64,000 bases of DNA. It comes from Patescibacteria group bacterium (GTDB lineage: Bacteria > Patescibacteriota > Patescibacteriia > JAHIZJ01). The position numbers were made by a program, and so were the translations under genes. How positions within the stretch are numbered: position 1 is the first letter of the stretch; every line of letters starts with the position of its first letter. Shown in pieces: positions 1 through 9,154 of the stretch. Where the stretch lies: positions 62,001-126,000 of the forward strand of contig JBAZUB010000003.1 of assembly GCA_041661625.1 (NCBI GenBank). Direction: 5' to 3'. The notes under the pieces were generated by a model. The model was given only the letters and a program-made list of their open reading frames with translations, made no database searches and was not told where the DNA came from.

Positions 1-195
1 GATTTTTATGTTTATTCCAAAAATCATGAAGATATTATTCTACCTAATTGGTACACCCTAGTGGACGGAATCCGAACCTTCTTCGATGAACATCCGGACT
101 TGATCCAGTGGCCACGCTTCTGTGTGATTGAGGATAAACAATCGATCATCACGCCACCCAAGATCACATTGGGTAGTATAACAAGCCCGACCTGA
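1..195 (+). CDS. C-terminal fragment of an unknown protein
   Basis: Frame 1 is open from the first base to a TGA at 193-195, giving 64 residues of a protein that starts outside the window. The fragment contains NWYTLVDGIRTFFDEHPDL and ends in KITLGSITSPT. I do not recognise the family. The base composition is lower in GC than the genes that follow, so it may belong to a different segment from the GC-rich element. It ends 150 bp before the next gene, which has its own ribosome binding site. Confidence 0.5.
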   Translation, partial: DFYVYSKNHEDIILPNWYTLVDGIRTFFDEHPDLIQWPRFCVIEDKQSIITPPKITLGSITSPT

Positions 196-346
196 TCACG
201 ACAAGGTGGGCGAGGTGCAGCAGGTCACACCTGTTGTGGATAGGGACCGATCTATCCCGCTGGGTACATTGACGATACCGCCCAAACATGATAAGCAAGA
301 GTGGGTTGTAATCACAGCGCCAAGGCGCAGAACAAGGAGGGTCGCC

Positions 347-1456
347 GTGAAGAATTTGTTCATTTACATGTCGGTGGTGATACTGGCGCTGACGGGCTCG
401 TTCGCTTACGCCGAGGGGCCGGTTTACATTGGAGAGTGGCCTGCTGGCCCGTGGCCTCTAGGAATCGACGTGGACAACGAAGGTCGAATTTGGGTAAGCA
501 ACTACGGAGATAACACCGTCAGCTGTTTTACCAACATAGGTAGTATCGTGGCCACGTACGAAACACCCTGGAGCCACCCGTATGGAATCGCAGCTTCGAG
601 CGTAGTCTACGCCGGAAGCGATTTCTACGGCGTAAGCACCAACGATGCCTGTGACCCACCTGAACAGTTCTGTGTGTTCAAAGGTGAACTCACAAATAGC
701 CATGGAGTGGCTCTCGATCGCGACAACAAGATCTACGTTGCCACGACACCTGGTATTATCTTCAAATTCGACCAGGATGGCACGCAGGAAGCAATGTTCA
801 ACTACGCTGGTCAAGATGTTGCCGTCGACCAGACAGACAACATCTTCGTCCTATACGACCACGATATAATCAAGTTGGCTCCGGACGGTACGGAGCTCCA
901 ACGTTGGGACGGATCGGAGACACCCGCTGGACGACTTTCTGCTGCTGAAGGACTCGGTCTCGATCGATTCGGCAACGTGTATGTCGCGGACACCTACAAC
1001 AATCGTGTTGTGGTTTTCAACGGCTCAGGAGTATGTCTTACATATTGGGGCACCTTCGGCACCGGACCAGGCGAATTCCGACAGGTAGAAGATGTGACAG
1101 TCGACGACAGTGGTTGCATTTACGTCACTGACGCCTTCAACGGAAGAATTCAGAAGTTTGGCTATGCCACCTCTGCTGTCCCGGGCTGGAATGCTCCGCC
1201 AACCCTGGCTCTATCGATCGCCCCGAACCCAATCAACAGCACGAGCATACTGCGCTTCTCCCTCCCCAGTGCACGGTCAGTCACGCTCGGCGTCTACGAC
1301 CTTGCTGGGCGACTCATCGCCATGCCGTATGAGAATCGGCAATTCGACGCGGGCGCGCACGATGTCGCCTACTCGCCCAGAACGTCGGGCATCTACTTCC
1401 TCCGCTTCACCGCTGGCAACCAGACCAGCACTCAGAAACTCATCGTGGTTCGCTAG
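347..1456 (+). CDS. Exported NHL-repeat beta-propeller with C-terminal sorting-type domain
   Basis: The GTG at 347 is preferred over upstream in-frame starts because AAGGAGG lies just before it and a signal peptide follows (KNLFIYMSVVILALTGSFAYA). The mature part has repeated NHL/SMP-type blades such as LGLDRFGNVYVADTYNNRV and VTVDDSGCIYVTDAFNGRIQKF, which normally form a beta-propeller. The last 80 residues (IAPNPINSTSILRFSLP to GIYFLRFTAGNQTSTQKLIVVR) match the FlgD-like/type A sorting domain of type IX-secreted proteins. Such domains are common in Bacteroidetes-related and several deep candidate phyla but not in Patescibacteria, so the gene is probably foreign or points to a contig join. 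Substrate and role are unknown. Confidence 0.8.
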   Translation: MKNLFIYMSVVILALTGSFAYAEGPVYIGEWPAGPWPLGIDVDNEGRIWVSNYGDNTVSCFTNIGSIVATYETPWSHPYGIAASSVVYAGSDFYGVSTNDACDPPEQFCVFKGELTNSHGVALDRDNKIYVATTPGIIFKFDQDGTQEAMFNYAGQDVAVDQTDNIFVLYDHDIIKLAPDGTELQRWDGSETPAGRLSAAEGLGLDRFGNVYVADTYNNRVVVFNGSGVCLTYWGTFGTGPGEFRQVEDVTVDDSGCIYVTDAFNGRIQKFGYATSAVPGWNAPPTLALSIAPNPINSTSILRFSLPSARSVTLGVYDLAGRLIAMPYENRQFDAGAHDVAYSPRTSGIYFLRFTAGNQTSTQKLIVVR

Positions 1457-1485
1457 AGCCACGCCAATCGTACACCGCAAACCGC

Positions 1486-1519
1486 GACCTTCGTCATCCG
1501 ATGAGGGTCTTTTCTTTTT
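1486..1519 (+). terminator. Rho-independent terminator
   Basis: GACC...TCATC-CGATGA..GGTC folds into an imperfect hairpin followed directly by TTTTCTTTTT. It lies 30 bp after the NHL-protein stop on the same strand. Confidence 0.7.
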
Positions 1520-1557
1520 CGAATGTGGGCCCGTGCGAAGGGGCTCGGCCACAGGTA

Positions 1558-2814
1558 TCAGGAAATGTTCACAACATGTCGTCCAGTCGCGACGACACGA
1601 TCGTTTTTAATGATTTGGCAGTACATATGGTGCTGTCCCGTATACTTCGTTCGTTCCCATTGGGTTGATGTTCCGGGAAACCTCACATGGCCACGGTCCA
1701 TCGCGTCTCTTGCTTCTCGTCCATGGTTCTCAACGATCCACTTTATCTGATAGGGCGCCGGAACGTCTGTCTCCGCCACCTGGAAACGTATCCACCAATC
1801 CTTAGGCAACTGACGCCCATTGCTTGGATAATGGTCCTTCAGCTCACCGTTCTCTCGTTGGGAAAGCCGCGCTGTGAGTCTAAGACGATATCCGACTGCT
1901 ACAAATGCCGACTTGACCGCACCGTTGTCTTCGTTGGCAGGGAATTCTTGTCCGAAGATCTTCCGCCATTCTTCCGCCGCCGCCGAGTCGTCTTCGGCAT
2001 CAAGGGCAGCTTGAGCGACTTCCTCCGATGCAACCAGTTCATCATAGAATGTCTTGAAATCAGAGGAGGACATCCCAGTGTGGATCAGCTGGCCGGGCAG
2101 CCCAGGATCGGCAACGTTTGGCACGGTGCCGCCAGTAGCATGCTGTTCGTACTTGCGTCGCCACGCTTTGAGGACCGCATGAAAGCCGGTTCCGAAGTCC
2201 TCTGCCTTCAGATCAACGCTGTCTGCCACGAGCAATTCAAGAAAGAATGACTTGGGATGCTTCATCTCCGGTAGTCGAAACAACCGCCACCACTTGAAGA
2301 TCTTCACGAGTGGCACGAATTGGCCGTCACTCTGCTTGTTCAGTGAGGTCACAAACGCTATATGGCCCTTTGGATTCGTCTCAATCCATTGTGCCTGCTC
2401 GCGGTCGGGTACCCAGAGCGGTTTGTCTGGTCCATCCGGTGCACAAGCAGGAACAATGTCCATCGTCACGTAGCTTAGATCAATCCGTATCGAGCGGCGC
2501 TGGTCCTCTAGGTGCGCGGTCTTGTAATATCGAAGCAGCACCTTCCGGAGGTCCTTGAGGCATTGGTGTGGCGTTGTCTTCGTGCGGTCTGTCGAGAGGG
2601 GTACGATGATATCGACATCCTTGATTGGCTTGACCGCCGTCGAGCGTCGATACGATCCTGCAAGAAAGGTGTCACCGGCCAAGAGTGCCTTCAAGTCGTC
2701 ATCGGAACCGAGACGACCCCGAAGTGTCTCATGCCCTGTCTTTGCTTCGCCTACTTGGCTATCGCTGGGCTCGATATTTGATAGGAACGTCTTGAAAGCC
2801 TGCGCCCGGCTCAT
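1558..2814 (-). CDS. CD-NTase (CBASS-type nucleotidyltransferase) with AGS-C sensor domain
   Basis: This 418-residue protein has the polymerase-beta-like nucleotidyltransferase signature: GSYRRST at residues 53-59, the metal-binding pair in KDVDIIV (Asp66, Asp68) and a third acidic residue in MDIVPA (Asp119). That is the SMODS/CD-NTase arrangement, whose members make cyclic or linear oligonucleotide second messengers on phage infection. The C-terminal 70 residues (WWIRFQVAETDVPAPYQIKW to ATGRHVVNI) resemble the adenylyl/guanylyl and SMODS C-terminal sensor domain. The ATG overlaps the TGA of the upstream DUF6602 gene (ATGA), so the two are translationally coupled. No Cap2/Cap3 genes are present. 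Alternative: a sensor NTase with a different product; the enzymatic class is solid, the defence role is inferred. Confidence 0.85.
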   Translation of the reverse strand: MSRAQAFKTFLSNIEPSDSQVGEAKTGHETLRGRLGSDDDLKALLAGDTFLAGSYRRSTAVKPIKDVDIIVPLSTDRTKTTPHQCLKDLRKVLLRYYKTAHLEDQRRSIRIDLSYVTMDIVPACAPDGPDKPLWVPDREQAQWIETNPKGHIAFVTSLNKQSDGQFVPLVKIFKWWRLFRLPEMKHPKSFFLELLVADSVDLKAEDFGTGFHAVLKAWRRKYEQHATGGTVPNVADPGLPGQLIHTGMSSSDFKTFYDELVASEEVAQAALDAEDDSAAAEEWRKIFGQEFPANEDNGAVKSAFVAVGYRLRLTARLSQRENGELKDHYPSNGRQLPKDWWIRFQVAETDVPAPYQIKWIVENHGREARDAMDRGHVRFPGTSTQWERTKYTGQHHMYCQIIKNDRVVATGRHVVNIS

Positions 2815-3617
2815 TGGGGATCGCCTCCTTTCTTCGTAGAGCTGATCTGCGAAAGATAGGCGACGAAGTCAATCGCCGGTGCCGTACCCAACGCCTGCAA
2901 ACGACGAAGCAGCGTGAGATAGAAGTAGATCAGGGCTGTTGATCCCACTGCGGAGGAGACGGCCGGCTGGTCGGTATACGTGATGTCCGCCGCATACCCG
3001 TCGATGGACAGAACCAGATCGAGCCTGGCGGTTGGATCCACGCTAGCGAGAATGTCAGTGAGGTGTCTCTCCGTGTGGTCATGTTTGTAGGAATCGGCCA
3101 CCGCAAGGAGACCAGCCAGGATAGGATAGGGCGTACGCGGGGGAAACGTCCCGCCGGCATGAGTGATGGCGATACTCGTCCTATGGAGTTTCCGCACGGA
3201 CGCCGCTTTCAAAGCCGCGTATTCAACATCTCCGCGGGAGATCTCCTGCTTGGATTCAAAAACAGCGTAGACAGCTTCAGCCGGTATGTATGTGATCTCG
3301 TTCTGTTTGAAGAGAAACGGCGTGTATTGACGGTCACAGATCACGAGGTCGATACAGTCGCTGTGGGCGCCAGTTGAGTCTAGCAGTGACGCGTTATGTT
3401 GGACGCAGTAGCGCTTCGGCAAATAAGTGTTGAGCCAGTCTAGCCAGTGTACCTCGGTCCCTGTGCCCTTAGTAGGCGCGTGGGGCGTGACGGCCCGCTG
3501 AAGCTTCAGCGTGGCTGCCATCTGGTCCTGGAGGCCCCCAAACAGGTCCGGCAGATTTATGTCGTTTCGGGGGGCCGAATTGTCACGCTCTTCGGGTGGA
3601 CTTGGGGTTGATGTCAT
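2811..3617 (-). CDS. DUF6602-type PD-(D/E)XK nuclease-like protein, partner of CD-NTase
   Basis: The start at 3617 (268 aa) is chosen because AGGAAGGAG lies 7 bp upstream; longer in-frame starts lack a site. The core SDCIDLVICD followed about 25 residues later by AVYAVFESKQE is the D...ExK pattern of restriction-endonuclease-fold nucleases, in the layout of the DUF6602 family (LPKRYCV...D...D-ESK). The gene ends in the ATGA overlap with the CD-NTase. A natural reading is that it is the nuclease effector activated by the messenger made by its partner, but no ligand-binding domain is obvious. It could also be a regulator of the NTase. The family call is fairly sure; the effector role is inferred. 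Confidence 0.7.
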   Translation of the reverse strand: MTSTPSPPEERDNSAPRNDINLPDLFGGLQDQMAATLKLQRAVTPHAPTKGTGTEVHWLDWLNTYLPKRYCVQHNASLLDSTGAHSDCIDLVICDRQYTPFLFKQNEITYIPAEAVYAVFESKQEISRGDVEYAALKAASVRKLHRTSIAITHAGGTFPPRTPYPILAGLLAVADSYKHDHTERHLTDILASVDPTARLDLVLSIDGYAADITYTDQPAVSSAVGSTALIYFYLTLLRRLQALGTAPAIDFVAYLSQISSTKKGGDPQ

Positions 3618-4009
3618 GTGTGGACTCCTTCCTAGATCCCCGCCGCGGCCCATGCGGGCAGCGATGATCGGCGGCACCCGTCCGTGGGTGCTTGGCGCAG
3701 CCAGATCGAGGCTGATTGGATAAGCTAGCCTGGCGTTGCAGGCCACCTAATTTTACCGCCGCTTCTTCGCAAAGGCAAATGTCCCCTCCACTCTCGTGCC
3801 ACCATGCCAGATTCTTTGTAAGCTGTTTGTGCGCGAGTCGATAGGCACGCATGAGGCGGCCCGAAGGGCGGCATGGTCGCCATTCTGTTCCAGGATGAAA
3901 CGACCTCATTGATTCATGAGAGAGCACTTGTCACGGTCTGCCGTTCTCGGCTGCCTGGAGTCCTCCTGGTCAGTTTCCCAATCCGACACCACCTGCTGCC
4001 CGGCGCGTG
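3618..4009. other. Gene-free stretch between two convergent-direction operons
   Basis: About 390 bp upstream of the DUF6602 gene and downstream of the 4010-6001 recombinase. Both neighbours are on the minus strand, so it should hold the defence-operon promoter. I see no convincing sigma-70 pair, RNA gene or repeat, only short GC-rich palindromes. Confidence 0.5.
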
Positions 4010-6001
4010 TCAGCCGTGCGGCCCGGAGGCGTTCCCCGAAGAAAATCCTACGTCGCTGGAGTCCATGGCCAGACCCAGGACGTCCACTAGCCGAGCGTGG
4101 AACCGGGGCCCGGGCCTGTGGCCGCGGCGCTCCCATCCTCGGACGGTGCTCGGGTCGACACCGAGCAGATCGGCGAGGGCATCCATGCTGAGACCCTGTC
4201 CCTGGCGGAGGTGGAGGATTTGTCGGCCCAGATCGGCGATCCCGGGGGCTTGCCGTGGGTCGTACCCGAGGAACCGGACCACTCCAGGGATCGCCCGGAG
4301 GTTCGGCGAGGCGGTTCCGGCCTCCCAGTTGAAGACCGTCGTCTTGTCGACCCCGATCCGCAACGCAACCTCTCGCTGGAAGAGCCCGAGGTCCAAGCGG
4401 CGTTTTCGGATGTGGTCGCCGATTGAGCTGAGTTCCGTAGGATAAGCTCTATCAAGGGGTTTCGGGCTTTTCAGCTTCAGATTGCAAAAGGGCAACGCAG
4501 GGGTGAGGTTGCGTTGCCCATTTGCAGCGATTTCTGAAGCGGTAGGAAGGTAGCAGAGATGGATTTCAACGGCGTCTTTTTCGATGGTGATTCGCTCGAC
4601 GACATGCTCGACGATTTGCCGCTTCTCTTCGGGGGCGAGTGTCGGCCAACGGGCGGTGAGGTCCTTGGCTTCCGTCAGGATCTCGTCGCTGGAAAGGAGT
4701 TGGATCTTGAGGAAGTCTACTTCCCCTTGGAGTCTGGGGAGTTCCTCCTCGATCTGATTGAGTCGCTCCTCGAGTGGTTGGTACTGCCGACCGTAACCCT
4801 GGACCGTGATCGCGTCGGTGATGTAGGCACGGTGGATCTTGTCCATTTCCCGGACGAGGCTTTCTCGTTTGGCGGTGAGGGCTCGGAGGGCTTCGTCCTT
4901 AGTCTTGATCGTCTCGTCCGCTTGGCCGAGATACTGGGTGATCTCCTGAGGATCGAGGAAGAAGCCTTTGAGCTGTTCGGCGAAGACAGCTTCGAGGTCG
5001 TCGATCGGGATCTTGTTGCGGCACTTCTGGCAAACGTACTTTGGACTGTTCGAGAGGGCGTACATCTTCTGGCCGCAGTGGCAGAAGACGACCCCGGCGA
5101 AAAGATGAACAGTCTTCTTCGTCTCGCATTCATCCTTCCGCCGCCGTTCGTTGAGGATCGCGTTCGCTTTGAGCCAGGTTTCCTCGGAGACGATTGGCTC
5201 GACTGGAGTTAGGACCCACTCGTCCTCCGGTTTCACCTTCCAGTGTTTCTTCGCGCCCAGGGACTTCGTGTAGTTCGCTCGGCGGATGCCCTTCGCCATC
5301 GGGTCCCGGAGGAGGCGATCCACCGTCGTGTCCGAGAACATCGAGCCGTTCCGAGTCCGGTAACCCTTCTCGTTCAGCAGGCGGGCGACGGCCTTCTTGC
5401 GCTTATGCTCCAGGAAGAGCTCGTACATGAGCTTGCGGACCGGAGCCTCTTTCGGGTCCGGGATCAGTTCCCGATTCTCCCAGCGGTAACCGAAGGGGGC
5501 GGCACCGCCGAGGGGCTTTCCGAGTTGTGCCCGGATGGGTACGGATGCGGCCACTCGTTCCGCGATCTCCTCCCGTTCCCACTGGGCCATGGCCGCGACG
5601 ACCGTAAAGAACAGCCGGCCAGCCGGAGTCGACGTGTCGATCGCCTCAGAAAGGGAGATCAGGTCCGCGCCGTGGTCCCGGAAGATGTCCGCGAACTCCA
5701 GAAGCTCCCTGGTGTTCCGGGCAAGTCGGGCGAGCTTGGAGAAGATGAGCGCCGTGATGTGACCACCTCGAAGGTGCTCAAGCATCCGGTCGGTCTCGGC
5801 ATAGCCCATGACAGACTTTCCCGACATGGCCTCAAGGTGATAGACCTCGCGAACGCGCCAACCCTTGGCCTCTGCATACATCCGGGCGCGCTTTTCGTGA
5901 TGCTCGGGGCTCTCACCGCGAGCCTGGTCCTCGGTCGAAACCCGGATCCAGATGCCGACCTGCCTTTGCGTCTGCGGCTCATCCTTCTGTTGTTTCTTCA
6001 T
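4010..6001 (-). CDS. Large serine recombinase fused to two C-terminal HTH domains
   Basis: The N-terminus has the resolvase/invertase catalytic domain: GIWIRVSTEDQ with the nucleophile Ser22, then LIFSKLARLARNTRELLEF and TPAGRLFFTVVAAMAQWERE. A recombinase domain (PFGYRWENRELIPDP), a zinc ribbon (CHCGQKMYAL...CQKC, near residues 308-330) and a coiled coil follow, as in large serine integrases. Unusually the protein continues into two helix-turn-helix segments, about residues 527-580 (REVALRIGVDKTTVFNWEAG) and 590-645 (MDALADLLGVDPSTVRGWERRG), both XRE-like. At 663 aa it is longer than the usual 450-550. It ends 10 bp from the coupling-ATPase gene and probably shares its transcript. It may combine integration with self-regulation; that is inference. 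Confidence 0.9.
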   Translation of the reverse strand: MKKQQKDEPQTQRQVGIWIRVSTEDQARGESPEHHEKRARMYAEAKGWRVREVYHLEAMSGKSVMGYAETDRMLEHLRGGHITALIFSKLARLARNTRELLEFADIFRDHGADLISLSEAIDTSTPAGRLFFTVVAAMAQWEREEIAERVAASVPIRAQLGKPLGGAAPFGYRWENRELIPDPKEAPVRKLMYELFLEHKRKKAVARLLNEKGYRTRNGSMFSDTTVDRLLRDPMAKGIRRANYTKSLGAKKHWKVKPEDEWVLTPVEPIVSEETWLKANAILNERRRKDECETKKTVHLFAGVVFCHCGQKMYALSNSPKYVCQKCRNKIPIDDLEAVFAEQLKGFFLDPQEITQYLGQADETIKTKDEALRALTAKRESLVREMDKIHRAYITDAITVQGYGRQYQPLEERLNQIEEELPRLQGEVDFLKIQLLSSDEILTEAKDLTARWPTLAPEEKRQIVEHVVERITIEKDAVEIHLCYLPTASEIAANGQRNLTPALPFCNLKLKSPKPLDRAYPTELSSIGDHIRKRRLDLGLFQREVALRIGVDKTTVFNWEAGTASPNLRAIPGVVRFLGYDPRQAPGIADLGRQILHLRQGQGLSMDALADLLGVDPSTVRGWERRGHRPGPRFHARLVDVLGLAMDSSDVGFSSGNASGPHG

Positions 6002-6011
6002 CGGACTGCAC

Positions 6012-9000
6012 CTATTTCTTGTCAGGCTTGAGGCGTTTCATGGCCTTGGCGATCACCTGGGAAACGGCCTCTCGCTTCGCCGTCTTTTCCTGTTCCGAGA
6101 CTGACTTATACTTGGTCTTCACCTTGTACCCGCGAACCGTTCCGGTCGTGCTCGCGGCTTCCGCCTCGATTCCTTCAAGAACCGCGAATGCCTCCTCGGG
6201 CGTGCAGAAGTGAATACGCCTGAGTTGCTCTTCGTCGAAGGTGTTTCCCGCCTGCTGGCGCACCTGATTCAGCGTCTTCTTTTCGGAAGAAACGACTAGC
6301 ACGTGCCCGAACCCGGCCGCGATACACTTCTGGACGTTTCCGACTTCGTGGTCCGGCGTGGTCGTGACGGCGATCTCGCAGGCGACGGATTGGTCGCCCT
6401 TCCGCAGGGCAACATCCACACTGCCGAGACCGTCGAGGATCTTCTCCTCGATGGTCGCCCGCCATTCCCGCGACTCGGCCCACCGTTTGATGAGCTCCTG
6501 CAGGTACTTATGCTGCTGACCGCCCCGACCTGGAGTCGGTACGGTTGACGGGGGTGCCGGGGGAGGTTCTGCTCGCTTGGGTCGTTCCGTGCTGATGGGT
6601 GTCGGCGCCGGCGGGAGAGGTTCGGGAATCGTTGCTCTCTGCGGGGCTGGTTCGACGGGTTGGATCGTGGCCCGGCCGGGAGCGGATCGCTGCAGGATCG
6701 CCTCGATCTCCTCCCGTGGCATCCCGTACTTCTCCCGCGACCGGGCGATCACGAGCTCCCTGCGGGTGCGGGCTTCGTCGGGATCAATCTCGGCGAGTCT
6801 CGGGGTATCGAGATTGAAGTCGAACTCCGCCCGTTCGACCCGGGCGATGGCCTGACCGGTGCCGAGGTTCTGGAGGTCCTTCGATTCGTACGAGGCGAAT
6901 CCGCTCTCCAGGGTTCGAGCGTCCTGATCGCCCACCCGGAAGCAGACACGGGTGTACGGATTCGATAGTACCGAACTCAGCACCTCCGGGCTCTTGCCGC
7001 CGATCTGCCGGAGATCTTGGTGCGCGAGGATCAAACCCAGCCGGTACTTCCGTGCACCCGAGAGGATCTGCTCCATCGTCGGCGTGATGAAGTTCTGGAA
7101 TTCGTCGATGTAGACGTAGAACGGGCGGCGCTCGGCTTCGGCCACCTCTTGACGGCTCATTGCGATCTGCTGAAGCTTGGAGACGAGGAGACTGCCGAGA
7201 AGGTGCGCGTTCTCCTCGCCGATCGCACCCTGGGAAAGCCGAGCGAGCAGGATCTTCCCCCCGTCCATCATCCGGCGGAAGTCGAGACGATCGTCCTTCT
7301 GCGCGACCATGTACCGGATGAGCTTCGGCCGAAGGAAGGTATCGAGACGGGTGAGGATAGATGCCTGCGGGCTCCCTCTGAGGAGGGAGAACTCCTTCTG
7401 CCAGTAGTACACGACGTCAGGATCGCGAACGGTTGCGAGGAATTCTTCTCGGAAACCCTTCTCGACCAGGAACCGACGCAGATCGATCAGAGTCCCGCCC
7501 CGGTCGCTTTCAAGGAAGGCGAGGATCGCGTTCCCGAGGACCGATGTCATCTGATCGCCCCACGAGGTGGAGAGTCTCCGGAAGACGGAGGCGAGATCGG
7601 AAGAGAGGAGCGTCTTTTCGAGTTCTGAGTGCGCCGAGAGGATGTTGAACCCCACCGGGAATTCGGCATCGGCCGGATCCAAGAGGATGACGTCGTCGAT
7701 CCGTTCTTCCGGCACTCGCTCCAGGATCTGGTCGATGAGATCACCATGCGGATCCAGAACGGCGATACCCTGGCCTGTCTTCAGATCCTGAAGGATGAGG
7801 TTCAGAAGGAGCGTGGACTTCCCCGTGCCCGATGCGCCGATGACGTACATGTGCCGTGATCGCTGGTCCGCAGTGAGCGCCACTTGCGCGGTTTTTCCGG
7901 CGTGGACATTCGCGCCGAGGAGTAATCCCTGTCCGGTGGCAATTGCCGGTGCGGCCCGTGTCTTCCGTTCCTCGCGTTTCAGTTTCTCGACACGCACGGA
8001 GGCCGAGGGCGGGTGAACCAGGGAGACGAGCTCCTCAGTCGAGAGGATCATTCCGCTCCGATGGCTCTTGCGGAGCAACAAATCCGACTGGTGCTCGGCG
8101 TCATCGTACCCGTCGTTTGCTAGCGGCATGAACTCGTTCCCGGCCGGGTTGGCGAAGCTTCTGAGGCTACCACCGACCGCGCGGGCGATCTCCCAGGCGC
8201 GACCCAGGTCCGGGCTCTTCACGCCGATCCGAACGACCGCCGCGAGGAGTGGATGCGCGATCTTGACCTTGGCAGCAGCGGCGATCTCCGGTGCATCCTC
8301 GAAGAAAGCTTTCCCCTCGTGATCCAGAACCGCCCGCATCATACTCTTGGCCCACGGATGACGGACCGCCTGGAAGAGCACTTGCACGACGGCTACTTCA
8401 CCCATTTCGAGGTCCGAATGCGCCGAAACGACACCGATCAGGGGATCGATCTCGAAACCCTTGAAGGTGCGAAGCGGCAGCATGAATTCGTGGGAGAGCC
8501 CGAAGTCGACCAAGATCGCGGCTCCATCCGGCGACGCTTCCCAAGTCGACCGGAGGAAGTCGTTCTCCTGGGTCAGAACGACTTCGGGAAAGTAGCCCTT
8601 GAGCTGCTGTGACACCTTCGCCGCGTCGGTCTCCCGAACGGCCAAATGGACCATGATCGAATCAGGTAGGCCGACGACCTCGAACGACAGCGGGCCGGCC
8701 GCGATCGGAAGACTCGCGAGAAACTGCTCGACCGCCTCCCGAGAGACTTTGAGCGGAGGAGGGACCGAAAGCTTCAGTTCGACGATCGGGGAATCGTCAT
8801 CATCAACCTCGACTTCCGGCGTCTCGGGCTCCAGTTCGTCGAAATCCCACGACACCGTTGGCCGACGCTTGCCGGTGACGATCCGTTCGATACCCTCCGT
8901 GATTCGGGAGACGAGCGTGGGTCTGCGTCCATCGTCGGTCCCCGGATCACGCGGCGGCACCCAGTGGTACCTGAACGGGACGAATGGCGGCTCGAGTTCG

Positions 9001-9146
9001 ACCGGAAACGGGTGGAGAAGCCATCCTCGGCCGCGCTTCTCCCAGTCGTAGAACTGGGTGGTGAGACGTTCGACCTGGCTCGGTGCATATTCGTCGGCCG
9101 AGGTCTGGTCATCCTCCCAGGGGACGATGTCCCGTTCGTCCACCAT
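6012..9146 (-). CDS. VirD4/TraD-like DNA-translocating ATPase (type IV coupling protein)
   Basis: A 1044-residue protein with a hydrophilic N-terminal region of about 400 residues, then a FtsK/HerA/VirD4-type motor: Walker A GASGTGKST at 437-445, AVLDPHGDL, Walker B FYVYIDEFQNF, and LILAHQDLRQI. The C-terminus is Pro-rich (about 850-890), followed by a small domain that may be restriction-fold (GSVDVALRKGDQSVACEIAVTTT: D...E-A, degenerate). Coupling proteins bring DNA to a secretion channel or pump it. The acidic N-terminus lacks the usual transmembrane helices, but the neighbour at 9155 supplies them. No relaxase or mating-channel genes are visible, so the element is probably mobilizable or its transfer genes lie to the left. 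Confidence 0.85.
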   Translation of the reverse strand: MVDERDIVPWEDDQTSADEYAPSQVERLTTQFYDWEKRGRGWLLHPFPVELEPPFVPFRYHWVPPRDPGTDDGRRPTLVSRITEGIERIVTGKRRPTVSWDFDELEPETPEVEVDDDDSPIVELKLSVPPPLKVSREAVEQFLASLPIAAGPLSFEVVGLPDSIMVHLAVRETDAAKVSQQLKGYFPEVVLTQENDFLRSTWEASPDGAAILVDFGLSHEFMLPLRTFKGFEIDPLIGVVSAHSDLEMGEVAVVQVLFQAVRHPWAKSMMRAVLDHEGKAFFEDAPEIAAAAKVKIAHPLLAAVVRIGVKSPDLGRAWEIARAVGGSLRSFANPAGNEFMPLANDGYDDAEHQSDLLLRKSHRSGMILSTEELVSLVHPPSASVRVEKLKREERKTRAAPAIATGQGLLLGANVHAGKTAQVALTADQRSRHMYVIGASGTGKSTLLLNLILQDLKTGQGIAVLDPHGDLIDQILERVPEERIDDVILLDPADAEFPVGFNILSAHSELEKTLLSSDLASVFRRLSTSWGDQMTSVLGNAILAFLESDRGGTLIDLRRFLVEKGFREEFLATVRDPDVVYYWQKEFSLLRGSPQASILTRLDTFLRPKLIRYMVAQKDDRLDFRRMMDGGKILLARLSQGAIGEENAHLLGSLLVSKLQQIAMSRQEVAEAERRPFYVYIDEFQNFITPTMEQILSGARKYRLGLILAHQDLRQIGGKSPEVLSSVLSNPYTRVCFRVGDQDARTLESGFASYESKDLQNLGTGQAIARVERAEFDFNLDTPRLAEIDPDEARTRRELVIARSREKYGMPREEIEAILQRSAPGRATIQPVEPAPQRATIPEPLPPAPTPISTERPKRAEPPPAPPSTVPTPGRGGQQHKYLQELIKRWAESREWRATIEEKILDGLGSVDVALRKGDQSVACEIAVTTTPDHEVGNVQKCIAAGFGHVLVVSSEKKTLNQVRQQAGNTFDEEQLRRIHFCTPEEAFAVLEGIEAEAASTTGTVRGYKVKTKYKSVSEQEKTAKREAVSQVIAKAMKRLKPDKK

Positions 9147-9154
9147 CGTTCATC

